Of a DNA stretch of 64,000 bases, positions 7,774 to 17,475 are shown piece by piece; the stretch's first letter is position 1, and each line of letters opens with the position of its first letter. The stretch is from contig NZ_JAANYY010000003.1 in the NCBI RefSeq assembly GCF_012274265.1, positions 248,001 to 312,000 of the forward strand. The letters are read 5' to 3'. The notes beneath the pieces are model-generated. The model was not told where the DNA came from. It worked only from the letters and a program-made list of their open reading frames with translations, and did not search any database. The DNA is from Sphingopyxis microcysteis. Lineage in GTDB: Bacteria; Pseudomonadota; Alphaproteobacteria; Sphingomonadales; Sphingomonadaceae. The translations under genes were made by a program, and so were the position numbers.

Positions 7774-8610
7774 CTAACCCACCGATTGGCGGGTCATTCG
7801 TTGCAGGGTGCTGAGCGCGGCTTCGAGGGCGAAATCGACCTCGGGCTCGACCGCAAGTGCCGGTTCATCGGGCGCATCGACCGCAGCGGCCGCGGTCGGT
7901 TCGCGGCGACGCGCCAGCCCCGCCTCGAGCCGCGCAACCATGGCGCCGAGCGAATTGTCGGTGGGCGCGGGCAGCGGCGGCGCCTTCATATCGGCGGGTT
8001 GCAGCCAGGGCTCGTCACCCGTGGGCTCGTCCTCGGTCGGCGCGAGATCGGCGAGCACCAGCTCGTCGGCATTTTGTTCGGCAAATTCGCCGAGCCACAG
8101 GTCGGCTTCGGCGCTGCGGTCGGCGGCATCGCGGTCGGCGGTCAGCGGTCCCAGCCCGCCCGCAGGCAGATCGCGGCCCGCGCGGATCGGCGGGCGCAGC
8201 GAATCGTCGGGGTGGAGATCGACGCGGCGGCGGCGGGTCCAAAAGGCGTCGCCATCCTCGTCGGCGTCCGCCGCGGGCGCGCGGCGGAAGCGGCCGCGCA
8301 GCGAGGTCAGTCCCGCCGCTTCGGGCTGCGCGATCAGCAGCGCGACCAGCCCCGCGATCAGCGACGCGATCGCCGCCATGCCAAGTGCGAGCACCAGCCG
8401 CCCGGCGTTGCCGATCGGCGGCACGAAATAATCCGACAGCCGGTCGAGATAGAGGTTCCAGCCAATCCCGGCGACCCACGACATCGGCATCACGGCAGCG
8501 AACAGGAAGGTCAGCGCGGCGGCGCCGATCGCCGCCGGAAGCGCGGGACGCAGCGCGCGGAGGAGCACACCTGATTTGCCCGGAACGGGGTTGTCGCTGC
8601 TATCGTCCAT
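7774..8610 (-). CDS. Hypothetical two-helix membrane protein
   Basis: A 278-residue protein beginning at the ATG at 8610. The frame extends only to a TTG further up. Two hydrophobic helices lie near residues 25-45 and 70-95. A long acidic, Pro/Ala-rich cytoplasmic tail follows and ends in a short helical segment. No family is recognised. It lies 57 bases downstream of the XrtA-type glycosyltransferase on the same strand, so the two may be co-transcribed. Confidence 0.65.
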   Translation of the reverse strand: MDDSSDNPVPGKSGVLLRALRPALPAAIGAAALTFLFAAVMPMSWVAGIGWNLYLDRLSDYFVPPIGNAGRLVLALGMAAIASLIAGLVALLIAQPEAAGLTSLRGRFRRAPAADADEDGDAFWTRRRRVDLHPDDSLRPPIRAGRDLPAGGLGPLTADRDAADRSAEADLWLGEFAEQNADELVLADLAPTEDEPTGDEPWLQPADMKAPPLPAPTDNSLGAMVARLEAGLARRREPTAAAAVDAPDEPALAVEPEVDFALEAALSTLQRMTRQSVG

Positions 8611-8667
8611 ATCGTCCAATTCCGTGCGGCCGCTGGGGCCCAAATCTCGTCTTGCCCGGCAACGCGC

Positions 8668-9876
8668 TCAAGCGCCGCCGCGCAGCAATCGCTGGTAAAC
8701 CGGCTCGTAACGTAAAATGTTTGATGACCAGTTACGATGGGTTTCGACAAAAATACGCGCAATCCGTCGGCGTTCCGCCCAAATGGCCTGATTTTCGAGC
8801 AGCTTCGCCAGCGCGTCGGCGATCGCAGTTGGATCATCGGGGGCGAACAGCGTTCCGGTCTGGCCGTCCTCGATCAGTTCGCGGTGACCGCCGACATCGG
8901 ACGCGGCAACCAGCTTGCCCTGCGCCATTGCTTCCAATGGCTTGAGCGGGGTGACGAGGTCGGTGAGCCGCATTTTCTTGCGCGGATAGGCGAGGATGTC
9001 GATGAGCGAATAATAGCGCTCGACCTCATCGTGCGGGACGCGGCCGACGAAATGAATGTGCGCCGTGGCGGGCGACGCCGCGGCCTGCGCCTTCAGTGCC
9101 GCTTCCATCGGACCGCCGCCGACGAGCAGCAAGCGCGCGCGGGGCTGCACCGCAACCAGCGCGGGCATCGCGGCGATCAGGTCGTCGATCCCTTCATAGT
9201 CGTAAAAGCTGCCGATATAGCCGATGACGGCATCGTCGGCGGCGATCCCCAGCGTGTCCGCCAGCACATCGTCGCGCGGCGGCGGGTCGCCGAACAGGTC
9301 CAAATCGACGCCGTTCGGGGACACGGTGATCTTGGCAGGATCGATACCGCGCGCGATCAGGTCGCCGCGCAAGCCTTCGCAGATCACCGCTACGGCATCG
9401 GCGGCCTTCACCGCGCGGGTTTCGAGCATCTTGGTCAGCCGATAGCGCAAGCTGCCCTCGCACCCCGTGCCGTTGCCGACCGAGGCATCCTCCCAAAAGG
9501 CGCGGATTTCATAGATGACGGGGATGCCGAGCCGTTTGCCGACGCGCAGCGCCGCGAGCCCGTCCAGCACCGGCGAATGCGCGTGCAGCACATCGGGTTT
9601 CCATGTCTGCGCCAGCGCCGCGACCCGACGCGCCAGCGCGCCGATTTCGCGCCATTCGTTGATGACTGGCATTCCGGGCGCGATCGCGGGGGTCCGATAG
9701 AAGGTCAGGCCATCGACCGTCTCGCCATCCGGCCCGGGTTCGGGGTGCCGCACCCCGGTCACCCCCGCAACCTCCCACCCTTTTGCCACCTGCGCCTTCA
9801 TCAAGGCGCGGGTGCGAAAGGTGTAGCCGCTGTGCGTGGGCAGGCTATGATCGAGGACGTGCAATATGCGGGTCAT
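8668..9876 (-). CDS. Glycosyltransferase, exosortase-A system type (GT4 fold)
   Basis: A 402-residue GT-B glycosyltransferase. It has the N-terminal acceptor-site loop HSLPTHSGYTFR and the family-typical FWEDASVGNGTGCEGS segment. The donor-site block carries the EX7E-like element near EAMAQGKLVAASDVGGHREL (about 338-357). The whole pattern matches the exosortase-A-associated glycosyltransferase family (TIGR04063) that acts in glycan assembly for sorted surface proteins. It is divergent from the probable O-glycosylation ligase at 10090. No exosortase is in the window. Confidence 0.85.
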   Translation of the reverse strand: MTRILHVLDHSLPTHSGYTFRTRALMKAQVAKGWEVAGVTGVRHPEPGPDGETVDGLTFYRTPAIAPGMPVINEWREIGALARRVAALAQTWKPDVLHAHSPVLDGLAALRVGKRLGIPVIYEIRAFWEDASVGNGTGCEGSLRYRLTKMLETRAVKAADAVAVICEGLRGDLIARGIDPAKITVSPNGVDLDLFGDPPPRDDVLADTLGIAADDAVIGYIGSFYDYEGIDDLIAAMPALVAVQPRARLLLVGGGPMEAALKAQAAASPATAHIHFVGRVPHDEVERYYSLIDILAYPRKKMRLTDLVTPLKPLEAMAQGKLVAASDVGGHRELIEDGQTGTLFAPDDPTAIADALAKLLENQAIWAERRRIARIFVETHRNWSSNILRYEPVYQRLLRGGA

Positions 9877-9941
9877 GGGCTAGCGCTTTGACATACTAGC
9901 CTTAACGCAGCGTCAACCCCGATCGCGTAGCGGGAGCGGAC

Positions 9942-10097
9942 ATGGTCGACAATTTTTCCATTGGCCTGACGCACGTCCTGATGGCGATCGCGTTATGGCG
10001 CCTGCTGCACCGCGACGATCTCGACCGCGAGGTCAGCCCGCGCCTGCAGTGGCAGCAGCGCCGCGACGCCGAAACGGACGACCGCGCCGATGCGTGA
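9942..10097 (+). CDS. Small hydrophobic protein upstream of the O-glycosylation ligase
   Basis: A 51-residue ORF from ATG 9942 behind GGGAGCGGAC. Residues 5-22 (FSIGLTHVLMAIALWRLL) are hydrophobic and the rest is charged with a 2x Arg/Asp tail. The stop lies inside the start of the ligase gene (8-base overlap), which supports translation as a leader to it. Too short for strong coding statistics. No family is recognised. Confidence 0.5.
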   Translation: MVDNFSIGLTHVLMAIALWRLLHRDDLDREVSPRLQWQQRRDAETDDRADA

Positions 10098-11472
10098 CAT
10101 TGCGTTCGTCGCCTTTCTGTTTGCCTTTATCGGGATCGGTTTCCGCAAGCCGTTCCTGTTCGTGCTGTGCTTTTGCTACATCGACATCGTGGCGCCGCAG
10201 CGGCTGAGCTATTTCCTGATCAATTCGATCCCCGTCTCGCTGATCGTGTTCGGGCTGGCGATCGCCGGCTGGCTGGCGATCGACGACAAGCGCGACACGC
10301 GCTGGTCGGGGCGGCAGACATTGCTGGTCGTGCTGCTCGCCTATTGCTGGATGACCACCATCTCGGCCGACTTTCCGGTCGAAGCCGCCGACAAGTGGGA
10401 TTGGGTGTGGAAGGCGCTGGTGTGGGCGATATTCCTGCCGCTGACGCTGCGCACCAAGCTGCGCATCGAATCGCTGGCGCTGATCATGCTGCTTTCAGCC
10501 GCGTCGATCGCGATTGCCGGCGGGCTCAAGACCGCGGCGGGCGGCGGCGGATACGGATCGCTGCAATTGCTGCTCAACGAAAATTTCGGGCTGTACGAAG
10601 GGTCGATCATGTCGACCGTCGGTATCGCGATCATCCCGCTGATCCTGTGGTATCGCCGCCACGGCACGATTTTCCCGCCCGACTGGCGGGTGTCGCTATT
10701 CTGTTTCGCGCTGTGCTTTGCGTGCATGCTGCTGCCAGTCGGGACGCAGGCGCGCACCGGGCTTGTGTGTCTGGCGGTGCTGGCGGTACTGTCGCTGCGC
10801 GCGGTCAAGCATCGCCTGCTCTATATGGCGGGCGCCGGGTTGCTGGCGATCGCGGCGGTGCCCTTCCTGCCGCAAAGCTTTACCGAGCGGATGGAAACGA
10901 TCCAGGGTTACAAGTCCGACCAGTCGGCATCGACGCGCGTCGCGGTGTGGGCGTGGACGTGGGACTATGCCAAGGAAAACCCGTTCGGCGGCGGCTTCAA
11001 CGCCTATATCCAGAACCGCCTGCGCGTCGAGACGGCGGGATCGGATTATGACCCCGACCGCGCGCAACCCGGCGGTCCGATGGTGCACGAAGATGCGGGG
11101 CGCGCTTATCATTCGAGCTATTTCGAGATGCTGGGCGAGCAAGGCTATCCGGGGCTGGCGCTGTGGCTGTTGCTGCACATCGTCGGGATCGCGCAAATGG
11201 AGCGGCTCAGGCGGCGCTATCTGAAGACGCGGCGCGGCGAGGAACAATGGATCGCGCCGCTGGCGACCGCGCTCCAGCACGGCCACATCATCTATATGGT
11301 CGGGTCGCTGTTCGTCGGCATCGCGTTCCAGCCGTTCATTTACATGATGCTGGCGCTGGAAATCGGGCTGTCGACCTATTGCCGCCGCCGCGAGCAGGAG
11401 GCCGGATGGCGCCCACTGATGGCGCGCCCGGCCGAGGTGCCGGCGCGGCATTCGCTCCCCGACGCGCGCTGA
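10090..11472 (+). CDS. Probable O-glycosylation ligase, exosortase-A associated (Wzy/O-antigen ligase fold)
   Basis: A 460-residue polytopic membrane protein with about 10-12 helices. The N-terminal DUF5935-like segment (MRDIAFVAFLFAFIGIGFRK, FCYIDIVAPQRLSY) and a large periplasmic loop (residues ~290-355, with a HEDAGRAYHSSYFEMLGEQG block) match the TIGR03097 family. These enzymes transfer lipid-linked glycans and co-occur with XrtA/PEP-CTERM systems. It is divergent from the matching glycosyltransferase. No PEP-CTERM target protein is seen here. Confidence 0.85.
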   Translation: MRDIAFVAFLFAFIGIGFRKPFLFVLCFCYIDIVAPQRLSYFLINSIPVSLIVFGLAIAGWLAIDDKRDTRWSGRQTLLVVLLAYCWMTTISADFPVEAADKWDWVWKALVWAIFLPLTLRTKLRIESLALIMLLSAASIAIAGGLKTAAGGGGYGSLQLLLNENFGLYEGSIMSTVGIAIIPLILWYRRHGTIFPPDWRVSLFCFALCFACMLLPVGTQARTGLVCLAVLAVLSLRAVKHRLLYMAGAGLLAIAAVPFLPQSFTERMETIQGYKSDQSASTRVAVWAWTWDYAKENPFGGGFNAYIQNRLRVETAGSDYDPDRAQPGGPMVHEDAGRAYHSSYFEMLGEQGYPGLALWLLLHIVGIAQMERLRRRYLKTRRGEEQWIAPLATALQHGHIIYMVGSLFVGIAFQPFIYMMLALEIGLSTYCRRREQEAGWRPLMARPAEVPARHSLPDAR

Positions 11473-11509
11473 AGCGGAACCAAAGGGCAAGGCGGCGCGC
11501 TATTGGGCC

Positions 11510-12520
11510 ATGCCCTTCCCGCGCCTGATCCATGTCGACGACGGCCTGCCCGGCATCAGCCGCGAACGCGTCGGCGACCGCTGGCGATACCGCGACCCGC
11601 AAGGCCGGATCATCCGCGACCGCGATGAGATTGCCCGGCTGAACGCGATCGCCCTGCCCCCGGCGTATGAAGACGCATGGTATTGCCCCGCCGCCAACGG
11701 TCATATCCTGGCGACCGGTTACGATGCGCGCGGGCGCAAGCAATATCGCTATCATCCCGACTTCCGGCTGGCGCAGGAGGCCGACAAATATGACCGCTGT
11801 GCCGCATTCGGGCACGCGCTACCGCTGCTCCGCGCGCGACTGGAAAGCGATCTGGCGCGGCGGACGCTGTGCCAGGAGCGCGTCGTCGGCGCGGTCGTGC
11901 GGCTGCTCGACCTGGCCGCACTGCGCGTCGGCAACGAACAATATGTCGCGGCGAACAAGAGCTTCGGCGCGACGACGCTGCGCCGCCGTCACGCGAGGCT
12001 GACCGGCCAGACGCTGCGCCTCAGCTACCGCGCCAAGGGCGGCGCGCAGCGCGAAGTGACGATCAGCGACCGTAATATCACCACATTGGTCCGTCGGTTG
12101 CAGGATCTGCCGGGGCAGCATCTGTTCCAGTATCAGGATGCGGACGGCGTCTGCGCGGTCGGGTCGGACGACGTCAACGCCTATATCCGCGAGGCGATGG
12201 GCGGCGCGTTCAGCGCCAAGCATTTCCGCACCTGGACCGCGAGCGTCGAAGCCTTTGCCTTTCTGTACGACGCGCCCGATCCGCCGACGTTGAAAGCGAT
12301 GGTCGAGCATGTCGCCGACCGTCTGGGCAATACCCCGGCGATCGCCCGCAAATCCTATGTCCACCCCGCGATGATCGCGGCGGCACAGTCGCGGGACGAT
12401 TTTGCGGGCGCGACGGGCGCGCTGCCCCGTGCGACCAAATATCTTTCGCGTTACGAGCGCGGATTTTTGACCTATCTGGAGCGGGCGCCCGATGCCGCGG
12501 CGCTGCTTCGTTCCGCCTGA
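11510..12520 (+). CDS. DNA topoisomerase IB (eukaryote-like)
   Basis: A 336-residue type IB topoisomerase, which relaxes supercoils through a 3'-phosphotyrosine. The catalytic tyrosine is Y283 in ARKSYVHP. Other expected residues are R139 (LRVGNE), the SYRAKGG lysine region (173-178) and H238 (KHFRTW). The N-terminal RWRYRDPQG segment is typical of bacterial TopIB. It is a compact version without the human linker. Start is the first ATG after the ligase gene, 37 bases on. Confidence 0.93.
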   Translation: MPFPRLIHVDDGLPGISRERVGDRWRYRDPQGRIIRDRDEIARLNAIALPPAYEDAWYCPAANGHILATGYDARGRKQYRYHPDFRLAQEADKYDRCAAFGHALPLLRARLESDLARRTLCQERVVGAVVRLLDLAALRVGNEQYVAANKSFGATTLRRRHARLTGQTLRLSYRAKGGAQREVTISDRNITTLVRRLQDLPGQHLFQYQDADGVCAVGSDDVNAYIREAMGGAFSAKHFRTWTASVEAFAFLYDAPDPPTLKAMVEHVADRLGNTPAIARKSYVHPAMIAAAQSRDDFAGATGALPRATKYLSRYERGFLTYLERAPDAAALLRSA

Positions 12521-12541
12521 TCCACACGCAAGAGGACCGAT

Positions 12542-13747
12542 TTGACCTTTTCCATCCTTGCTGCGGCCACCGCCGCCGCCAAGCCCGCATCGACCCGCCC
12601 CGCCGCCGCGACCAACCCGATCGAGGACATCCGCCTGTGGTGGGACAGCAGCATCGCGTGGGTGAACAGCCACTGGCTGCAGATTGGCATCGCGATCGCG
12701 GCGGGCCTCGCCATCTATTTCCTGCTGTCGATGCTGCGCGGCTTTGCGCTGAAGCGCGCGCAGGCGACGCCGGGCGAATTCACCCTGACCCACATCGTCG
12801 GGCGGGTGATCCACAAGACCAAGTCGTTCGTGCTGGCAATCGTCGCGGTGCGGCTGGTCGCGGGCTATGCGCAGCCGCCCGCGGTGATCATGCAGATCAT
12901 CCAGCTGGTGTTCACCGTCGCCGTCGTGTTGCAGGTCGCGATCTGGGCGCGCGAAGTCATATTGGGGCTGATCCAGCGGCGCGCGTCGGACGGGCATAAT
13001 GAAACGCTGTCGAATGCGATGGGGATCATCCGCTTGTTGATCAGCGTCGCGCTGTTTGCGATCGCCGCAATCGTCATCCTCGACAATATGGGGGTCAATG
13101 TCACCGGGCTGGTCGCCGGGCTTGGCATCGGCGGCATCGCGATCGGCCTGGCCGCGCAGGGGATTTTTTCCGACTTGTTCGCGTCGCTGTCGATCATTTT
13201 CGACCGGCCGTTCCGCGTCGGCGAGACGATCAAATATGACACCAGCACCGCGACGGTCGAACGCATCGGGCTGAAAAGCACGCGGCTGCGTTCGATCAAC
13301 GGCGAGCTGCTCGTCGTGTCGAACACAAATTTGCTGGCGAAGGAAATCACCAACTTTGCCCATCTGCACCGCCGCCGCGTGACCTTTGCGATCGGCGTCA
13401 TCTACCAGACCAGCCCCGCGATGCTGCGCGAGCTGCCCGCGTTGCTGGAGGAACAGGTGCGCGCGGCGGGGCACGAGTTCATCCGGTCGAGCTTTGTCAC
13501 CTTCGGCCCGTCGAGCCTGGATTTCGAACTGTTGTTCGACGTGTACAGCGAGGATTTCGACGTTGTGACCGCGGCGCGGACCGAGGTCGGGATCCGGCTG
13601 TTCGAGGCGATGGCGAAGGCGGGATATGAGTTTGCCTATCCGACCCAGACGACCTTCACCGCCGCGCCCGACGGCACGATGATCATGCCCTTCGCCGAGT
13701 CCCCGAAACCCAAGGCGAGCACGGCGAAGACCCCCAAGGCAAGCTGA
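12542..13747 (+). CDS. MscS-family mechanosensitive channel
   Basis: A 401-residue inner-membrane channel. It starts at TTG 12542 with AAGAGGA six to seven bases before. Four hydrophobic segments end in the glycine/alanine-rich pore helix (GLGIGGIAIGLAAQGIFSD, about residues 197-215), followed by the FDRPFRVGE signature and a cytoplasmic vestibule domain. The Lys/Pro/Ala-rich tail (PKPKASTAKTPKAS) is probably disordered. It would release solutes on hypo-osmotic shock, complementing the aquaporin at 3470. Confidence 0.9.
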   Translation: MTFSILAAATAAAKPASTRPAAATNPIEDIRLWWDSSIAWVNSHWLQIGIAIAAGLAIYFLLSMLRGFALKRAQATPGEFTLTHIVGRVIHKTKSFVLAIVAVRLVAGYAQPPAVIMQIIQLVFTVAVVLQVAIWAREVILGLIQRRASDGHNETLSNAMGIIRLLISVALFAIAAIVILDNMGVNVTGLVAGLGIGGIAIGLAAQGIFSDLFASLSIIFDRPFRVGETIKYDTSTATVERIGLKSTRLRSINGELLVVSNTNLLAKEITNFAHLHRRRVTFAIGVIYQTSPAMLRELPALLEEQVRAAGHEFIRSSFVTFGPSSLDFELLFDVYSEDFDVVTAARTEVGIRLFEAMAKAGYEFAYPTQTTFTAAPDGTMIMPFAESPKPKASTAKTPKAS

Positions 13748-13841
13748 CGCTACGGCGCCGTGGCATGACCGCATGGCCCTTGTGCAACGCGTCCCGACAG
13801 GCCTAGAACGCGCCCCGAACCAATGATCGAGGGGATAAGCC

Positions 13842-14300
13842 ATGGCCACAATCACGCCGCAGGAATTGCAGACCAAGGTCGGCGAGCATCTGGGCACGTC
13901 GGATTGGGTGCTGGTCGATCAGGAGATGATCAACAAGTTCGCCGACGCCACCGGCGACCATCAGTTCATCCATATCGACGAGGAAAAGGCCAGGCTGACG
14001 CCGTTCGGCGGCACGATCGCGCACGGCTTCCTGACGCTGTCGCTGATGCCCATGCTGGGCGCGAGCACCGACGGCCCGAAGGTCGGCGGCGTCAAGATGG
14101 GCGTCAATTACGGCTGCAACAAGGTCCGTTTCCTGTCGCCCGTCCGCTCGGGCAAGCGCGTGCGCAGCCACATCAAGCTGCTCGAGCTGGAAGAAAAACG
14201 CCCCGGCCAATGGCAGCAGACCAATGAAGTGACCGTCGAGATCGAAGGCGAGGAAAAGCCCGCCCTAATCGCCGAATGGATCAGCCAGTTTTTCGTTTGA
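13842..14300 (+). CDS. MaoC-like (R)-specific enoyl-CoA hydratase / dehydratase
   Basis: A 152-residue single hot-dog-fold hydratase. The catalytic pair is D39 and H44 (DATGDHQFIHID), followed by GTIAHGFLTLS, the core of the MaoC/NodN type. It should hydrate trans-2-enoyl-CoA to the (R)-hydroxy form. It heads a group with a thiolase on the same strand, but an intergenic repeat (14308-14436) separates them, so co-transcription is unsure. Confidence 0.88.
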   Translation: MATITPQELQTKVGEHLGTSDWVLVDQEMINKFADATGDHQFIHIDEEKARLTPFGGTIAHGFLTLSLMPMLGASTDGPKVGGVKMGVNYGCNKVRFLSPVRSGKRVRSHIKLLELEEKRPGQWQQTNEVTVEIEGEEKPALIAEWISQFFV

Positions 14301-14307
14301 GGTGACT

Positions 14308-14436
14308 AAGCCCCTCCCCTTCAGGGGAGGGGTTGGGGTGGGGTTTCGCGGCGTAGAGCAAGGCCGATGGCCCCCACCCGCTGCGACTAGGCAGCAAGCT
14401 GCCAAGTCTCGCTGCCCTCCCCTGAAGGGGAGGGAT
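14308..14436. repeat. Intergenic repeat, family C
   Basis: Terminal CCCCTCCCCTTCAGGGGAGG-type palindromes flank a centre that contains CTAGGCAGCAAGCTGCCAAG. The same centre and ends occur at 22439-22598. The element sits between the MaoC gene and the thiolase. Each end can fold as a hairpin on its own. Confidence 0.85.
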
Positions 14437-14459
14437 TTGGGATTGTTAGGAGAAATATC

Positions 14460-15640
<1,181 letters not shown>

Positions 15641-15641
<1 letters not shown>

Positions 15642-16225
15642 TGCGCCTCAGCGCTCCGCGTATCGAGCCGGTCGATCTGGACCGGCTCGATGCCGACCAG
15701 CGCGCCGCGCTCGAACCCTTCCTTTCCACCGAGGGTGGAAAGGTCGGGGGCGGCAAGATCCTCAACATCTTCCGCACCCTGGCCCATGCGCCCAAGGCGC
15801 TCACCGCCTTCCTCGGCTGGGGCAATTATATCCTGTCGAAGCGCAATGCGCTGAGCCCGCGCGATCGCGAGCTCGTGATCCTGCGCACCGGCTATAATTG
15901 CCGTTCGGGCTACGAGTGGACCCAGCACAAGCGGATCGGACTCGACTGCGGGCTGACCGACGCCGAGATCGCGCGGATCAAGGCGGGGCCGGGTGCAGAC
16001 GGCTGGAATGATCTCGACCGCGCTATGCTGTGCGCGACCGACGAGCTGACCGCCGATCATTTCGTCACCGATGCGACTTGGACGGCGCTGGCACCACTTG
16101 GCGACAAGGGCCGCATGGATCTGGTGATGACGGTCGGCCAGTACACGCAGGTTTCGATGATCCTGAACAGCTTCGGTATCCAGGTCGAGGACGGCTGGGA
16201 CGTCGATCCCGAGCTTCGCAAATAG
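15641..16225 (+). CDS. Carboxymuconolactone decarboxylase (AhpD-like fold) family protein
   Basis: A 194-residue all-helical protein. The motif GYNCRSGYEWTQHKRIG (84-100) has C87 and H96, but the second cysteine of the redox CxxC of AhpD is replaced (CRSG). It is therefore unlikely to be a CxxC peroxidase partner and belongs with the EWxxH branch found in catabolic clusters. Overlaps the thiolase stop by one base. Followed 17 bases on by an ABM protein. Confidence 0.83.
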
Positions 16226-16242
16226 AACAAGGAGAGAGAAAC

Positions 16243-16530
16243 ATGGCCATCGGCATCATCGCGACGCTGCGCGTCCAGCCCGGCAAGGAAGCGGAATTCG
16301 AGGGCGTGTTCGCCGAACTGGCGCCCGCGGTCGCCGCGAACGAGCCCGGAAACAGCTATTACCGATTGTTCCGCACGGGCGAGGCGGGCGTGTACAAGGT
16401 ACTGGAATGTTATGACGACGAAGCGGCGGTCGACGCCCACCGCGCGTCGGACCATTTCCGCAGCCTGGGCGCGAAGCTGGGGCCGTGCCTGGCGGGGGCG
16501 CCGGAGATCGAAAAGCTGAGCGGGGTTTGA
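16243..16530 (+). CDS. Antibiotic-biosynthesis-monooxygenase (ABM) domain protein
   Basis: A 95-residue dimeric alpha+beta barrel protein. It has the PGKEAEFEGVFAEL start, the NEPGNSYYRLFR core and the HRASDHFRSLGAKL helix typical of YgiN-like ABM proteins. It starts behind AAGGAGAGAG. As last gene of the thiolase/CMD operon it may act as a small quinol-type oxygenase or just bind an intermediate. Substrate unknown. Confidence 0.8.
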   Translation: MAIGIIATLRVQPGKEAEFEGVFAELAPAVAANEPGNSYYRLFRTGEAGVYKVLECYDDEAAVDAHRASDHFRSLGAKLGPCLAGAPEIEKLSGV

Positions 16531-16575
16531 GTACGGAAACGGCGGCTAACGACCGGAAACCGCGCCATCCATCAT

Positions 16576-16648
16576 CGTCACCCCGGACTTGATCCGGGGT
16601 CAACGACTTCAGCGCCGCAGTGGATCCCGGATCAAGTCCGGGATGACG
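16576..16648. repeat. Palindromic intergenic repeat, A-like variant
   Basis: Arms GTCACCCCGGACTTGATCCG and CGGATCAAGTCCGGGATGAC surround a short loop. It has the same architecture as family A (CGTCATCCCGG... ends) but a different stem core. It can form one long hairpin. Confidence 0.8.
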
Positions 16649-16681
16649 AATGTCCTTAGACGACCGGAAGCGGACGTAGCC

Positions 16682-16872
16682 GATCCTCCCCCAACGGGGG
16701 AGGGGGACCACCCGAAGGGTGGTGGAGGGGCACAGGAGGTTACCGCAGCGCCGGGCTGGAAGAGCCAAGCGTTCCGGGAACGTAGCAATGGAGCACGACT
16801 TCGGCGGCAAGGCAAACCGAAGGTGCCCCTCCACCAGCTTCGCTGGTCCCCCTCCCCGTTCCGGGGAGGATC
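16682..16872. repeat. Intergenic repeat, family B (longest copy)
   Basis: It begins GATCCTCCCCC and ends CGGGGAGGATC, with inner inverted blocks GGTGGAGGGGC and GCCCCTCCACC. Sister copies are at 31601-31737, 51535-51666, 57369-57512 and 63847-63982. This copy is about 50 bases longer, with unique sequence in the centre. Confidence 0.85.
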
Positions 16873-16932
16873 GCTCCGACCGCTTCCCACCCCAAAGCCG
16901 ACGTTGCGTGCGTCGATCTCCGGCGCCGGAAC

Positions 16933-17352
16933 CTAAACCCGCCCCGGTGCCCGCGCGCGGATGAAATTTTCCAGTGCGACAAAGATCATCTCGCGCGCGT
17001 CGCTGCCCAGCATTTCGGCGGTCAGCACGTCGAAGGCGACGCGGTCGCCATGCGCGGCGGCGGTGACCATGTCCGCCAGCAGCGCTTCGTCGAAGCTGGC
17101 GCGGGGGCAGCATGGCGGGGCGACGGCAAAGGGATCGGGCCAGCTGTGGCCGATCGCCTCGACGACCAGCCGGTATCGCCGGGCGGCGAGGACGTTGCCC
17201 CATCGCCGCTCCAGTTCGGGCATCGGGTCGCGATCGTTGCGGCGGCAGACGATGCAATAGCGCAGCGCCAGCACGGCCTGCGCCGCCTCGACCGACAGGT
17301 CGCGGATCAGCGGCTGCGTCGTCAGTTGCCGGATTAGGGTGCTGCTTTGCAT
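16933..17352 (-). CDS. Unknown protein under a Fur-like iron box
   Basis: A 139-residue cytoplasmic protein. The frame is open to 17538, but ATG 17352 is chosen: GGGAG lies 11 bases before, and the longer version would read through a hairpin and a promoter-like palindrome. Features: helical N-terminus (SSTLIRQLTTQPLIRDLSVE), YCIVCRRN (CxxC) and PPCCPR, which could bind metal. No family is recognised. The upstream palindrome TTGCGA-N5-TCGCAA (17459-17475) and a hairpin with a U tract suggest iron control, perhaps with attenuation. Confidence 0.65.
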   Translation of the reverse strand: MQSSTLIRQLTTQPLIRDLSVEAAQAVLALRYCIVCRRNDRDPMPELERRWGNVLAARRYRLVVEAIGHSWPDPFAVAPPCCPRASFDEALLADMVTAAAHGDRVAFDVLTAEMLGSDAREMIFVALENFIRARAPGRV

Positions 17353-17396
17353 GGCTTTATCGTCTCCCGGCGGTTGCCGTCCTCCCTCCCCGCTTT

Positions 17397-17433
17397 TGAA
17401 AAAGATGCCGGTCGCCGCGAGGCAGCGACCGGC
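17397..17433 (-). terminator. Hairpin plus U tract in the leader of the 139-aa gene
   Basis: GCCGGTCGC (17407-17415) pairs with GCGACCGGC (17425-17433). On the minus strand the stem is followed at once by ATCTTTTTC. It has the form of an intrinsic terminator, yet lies between the proposed promoter and the start codon, so it could be an attenuator or the end of a short leader RNA. Confidence 0.55.
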
Positions 17434-17458
17434 AGGAGGGGACTGCCCAACCTTGCTA

Positions 17459-17475
17459 TTGCGAATTAGTCGCAA
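17459..17475. promoter_or_regulatory. Fur-like iron box TTGCGA-N5-TCGCAA
   Basis: A perfect 6-base inverted repeat with 5-base centre (TTGCGAATTAGTCGCAA). On the minus strand it exactly fills the 17-base spacer between TTGCAC (17481-17476) and TAGCAA (17458-17453), a plausible -35/-10 pair. The same TGCGA-N5-TCGCA pattern recurs twice before bfd. Confidence 0.6.

Larger units (their letters stand above)
16531..16932. other. Gene-free stretch with two repeat elements
   Basis: 402 bases without a supported gene. It holds a palindromic element at 16576-16648 and a family B element at 16682-16872. Open frames across it follow the repeat symmetry and are rejected. Confidence 0.8.

Noticed and set aside
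11819-13897. 692-codon open frame antisense to topoisomerase IB and MscS
   Set aside because: Fully covered by two well-supported sense genes. Composition is that of a shadow frame.
16531-16932. Short repeats that first suggested a CRISPR array
   Set aside because: There are only paired inverted arms, with no regular direct repeats, spacers or cas genes.
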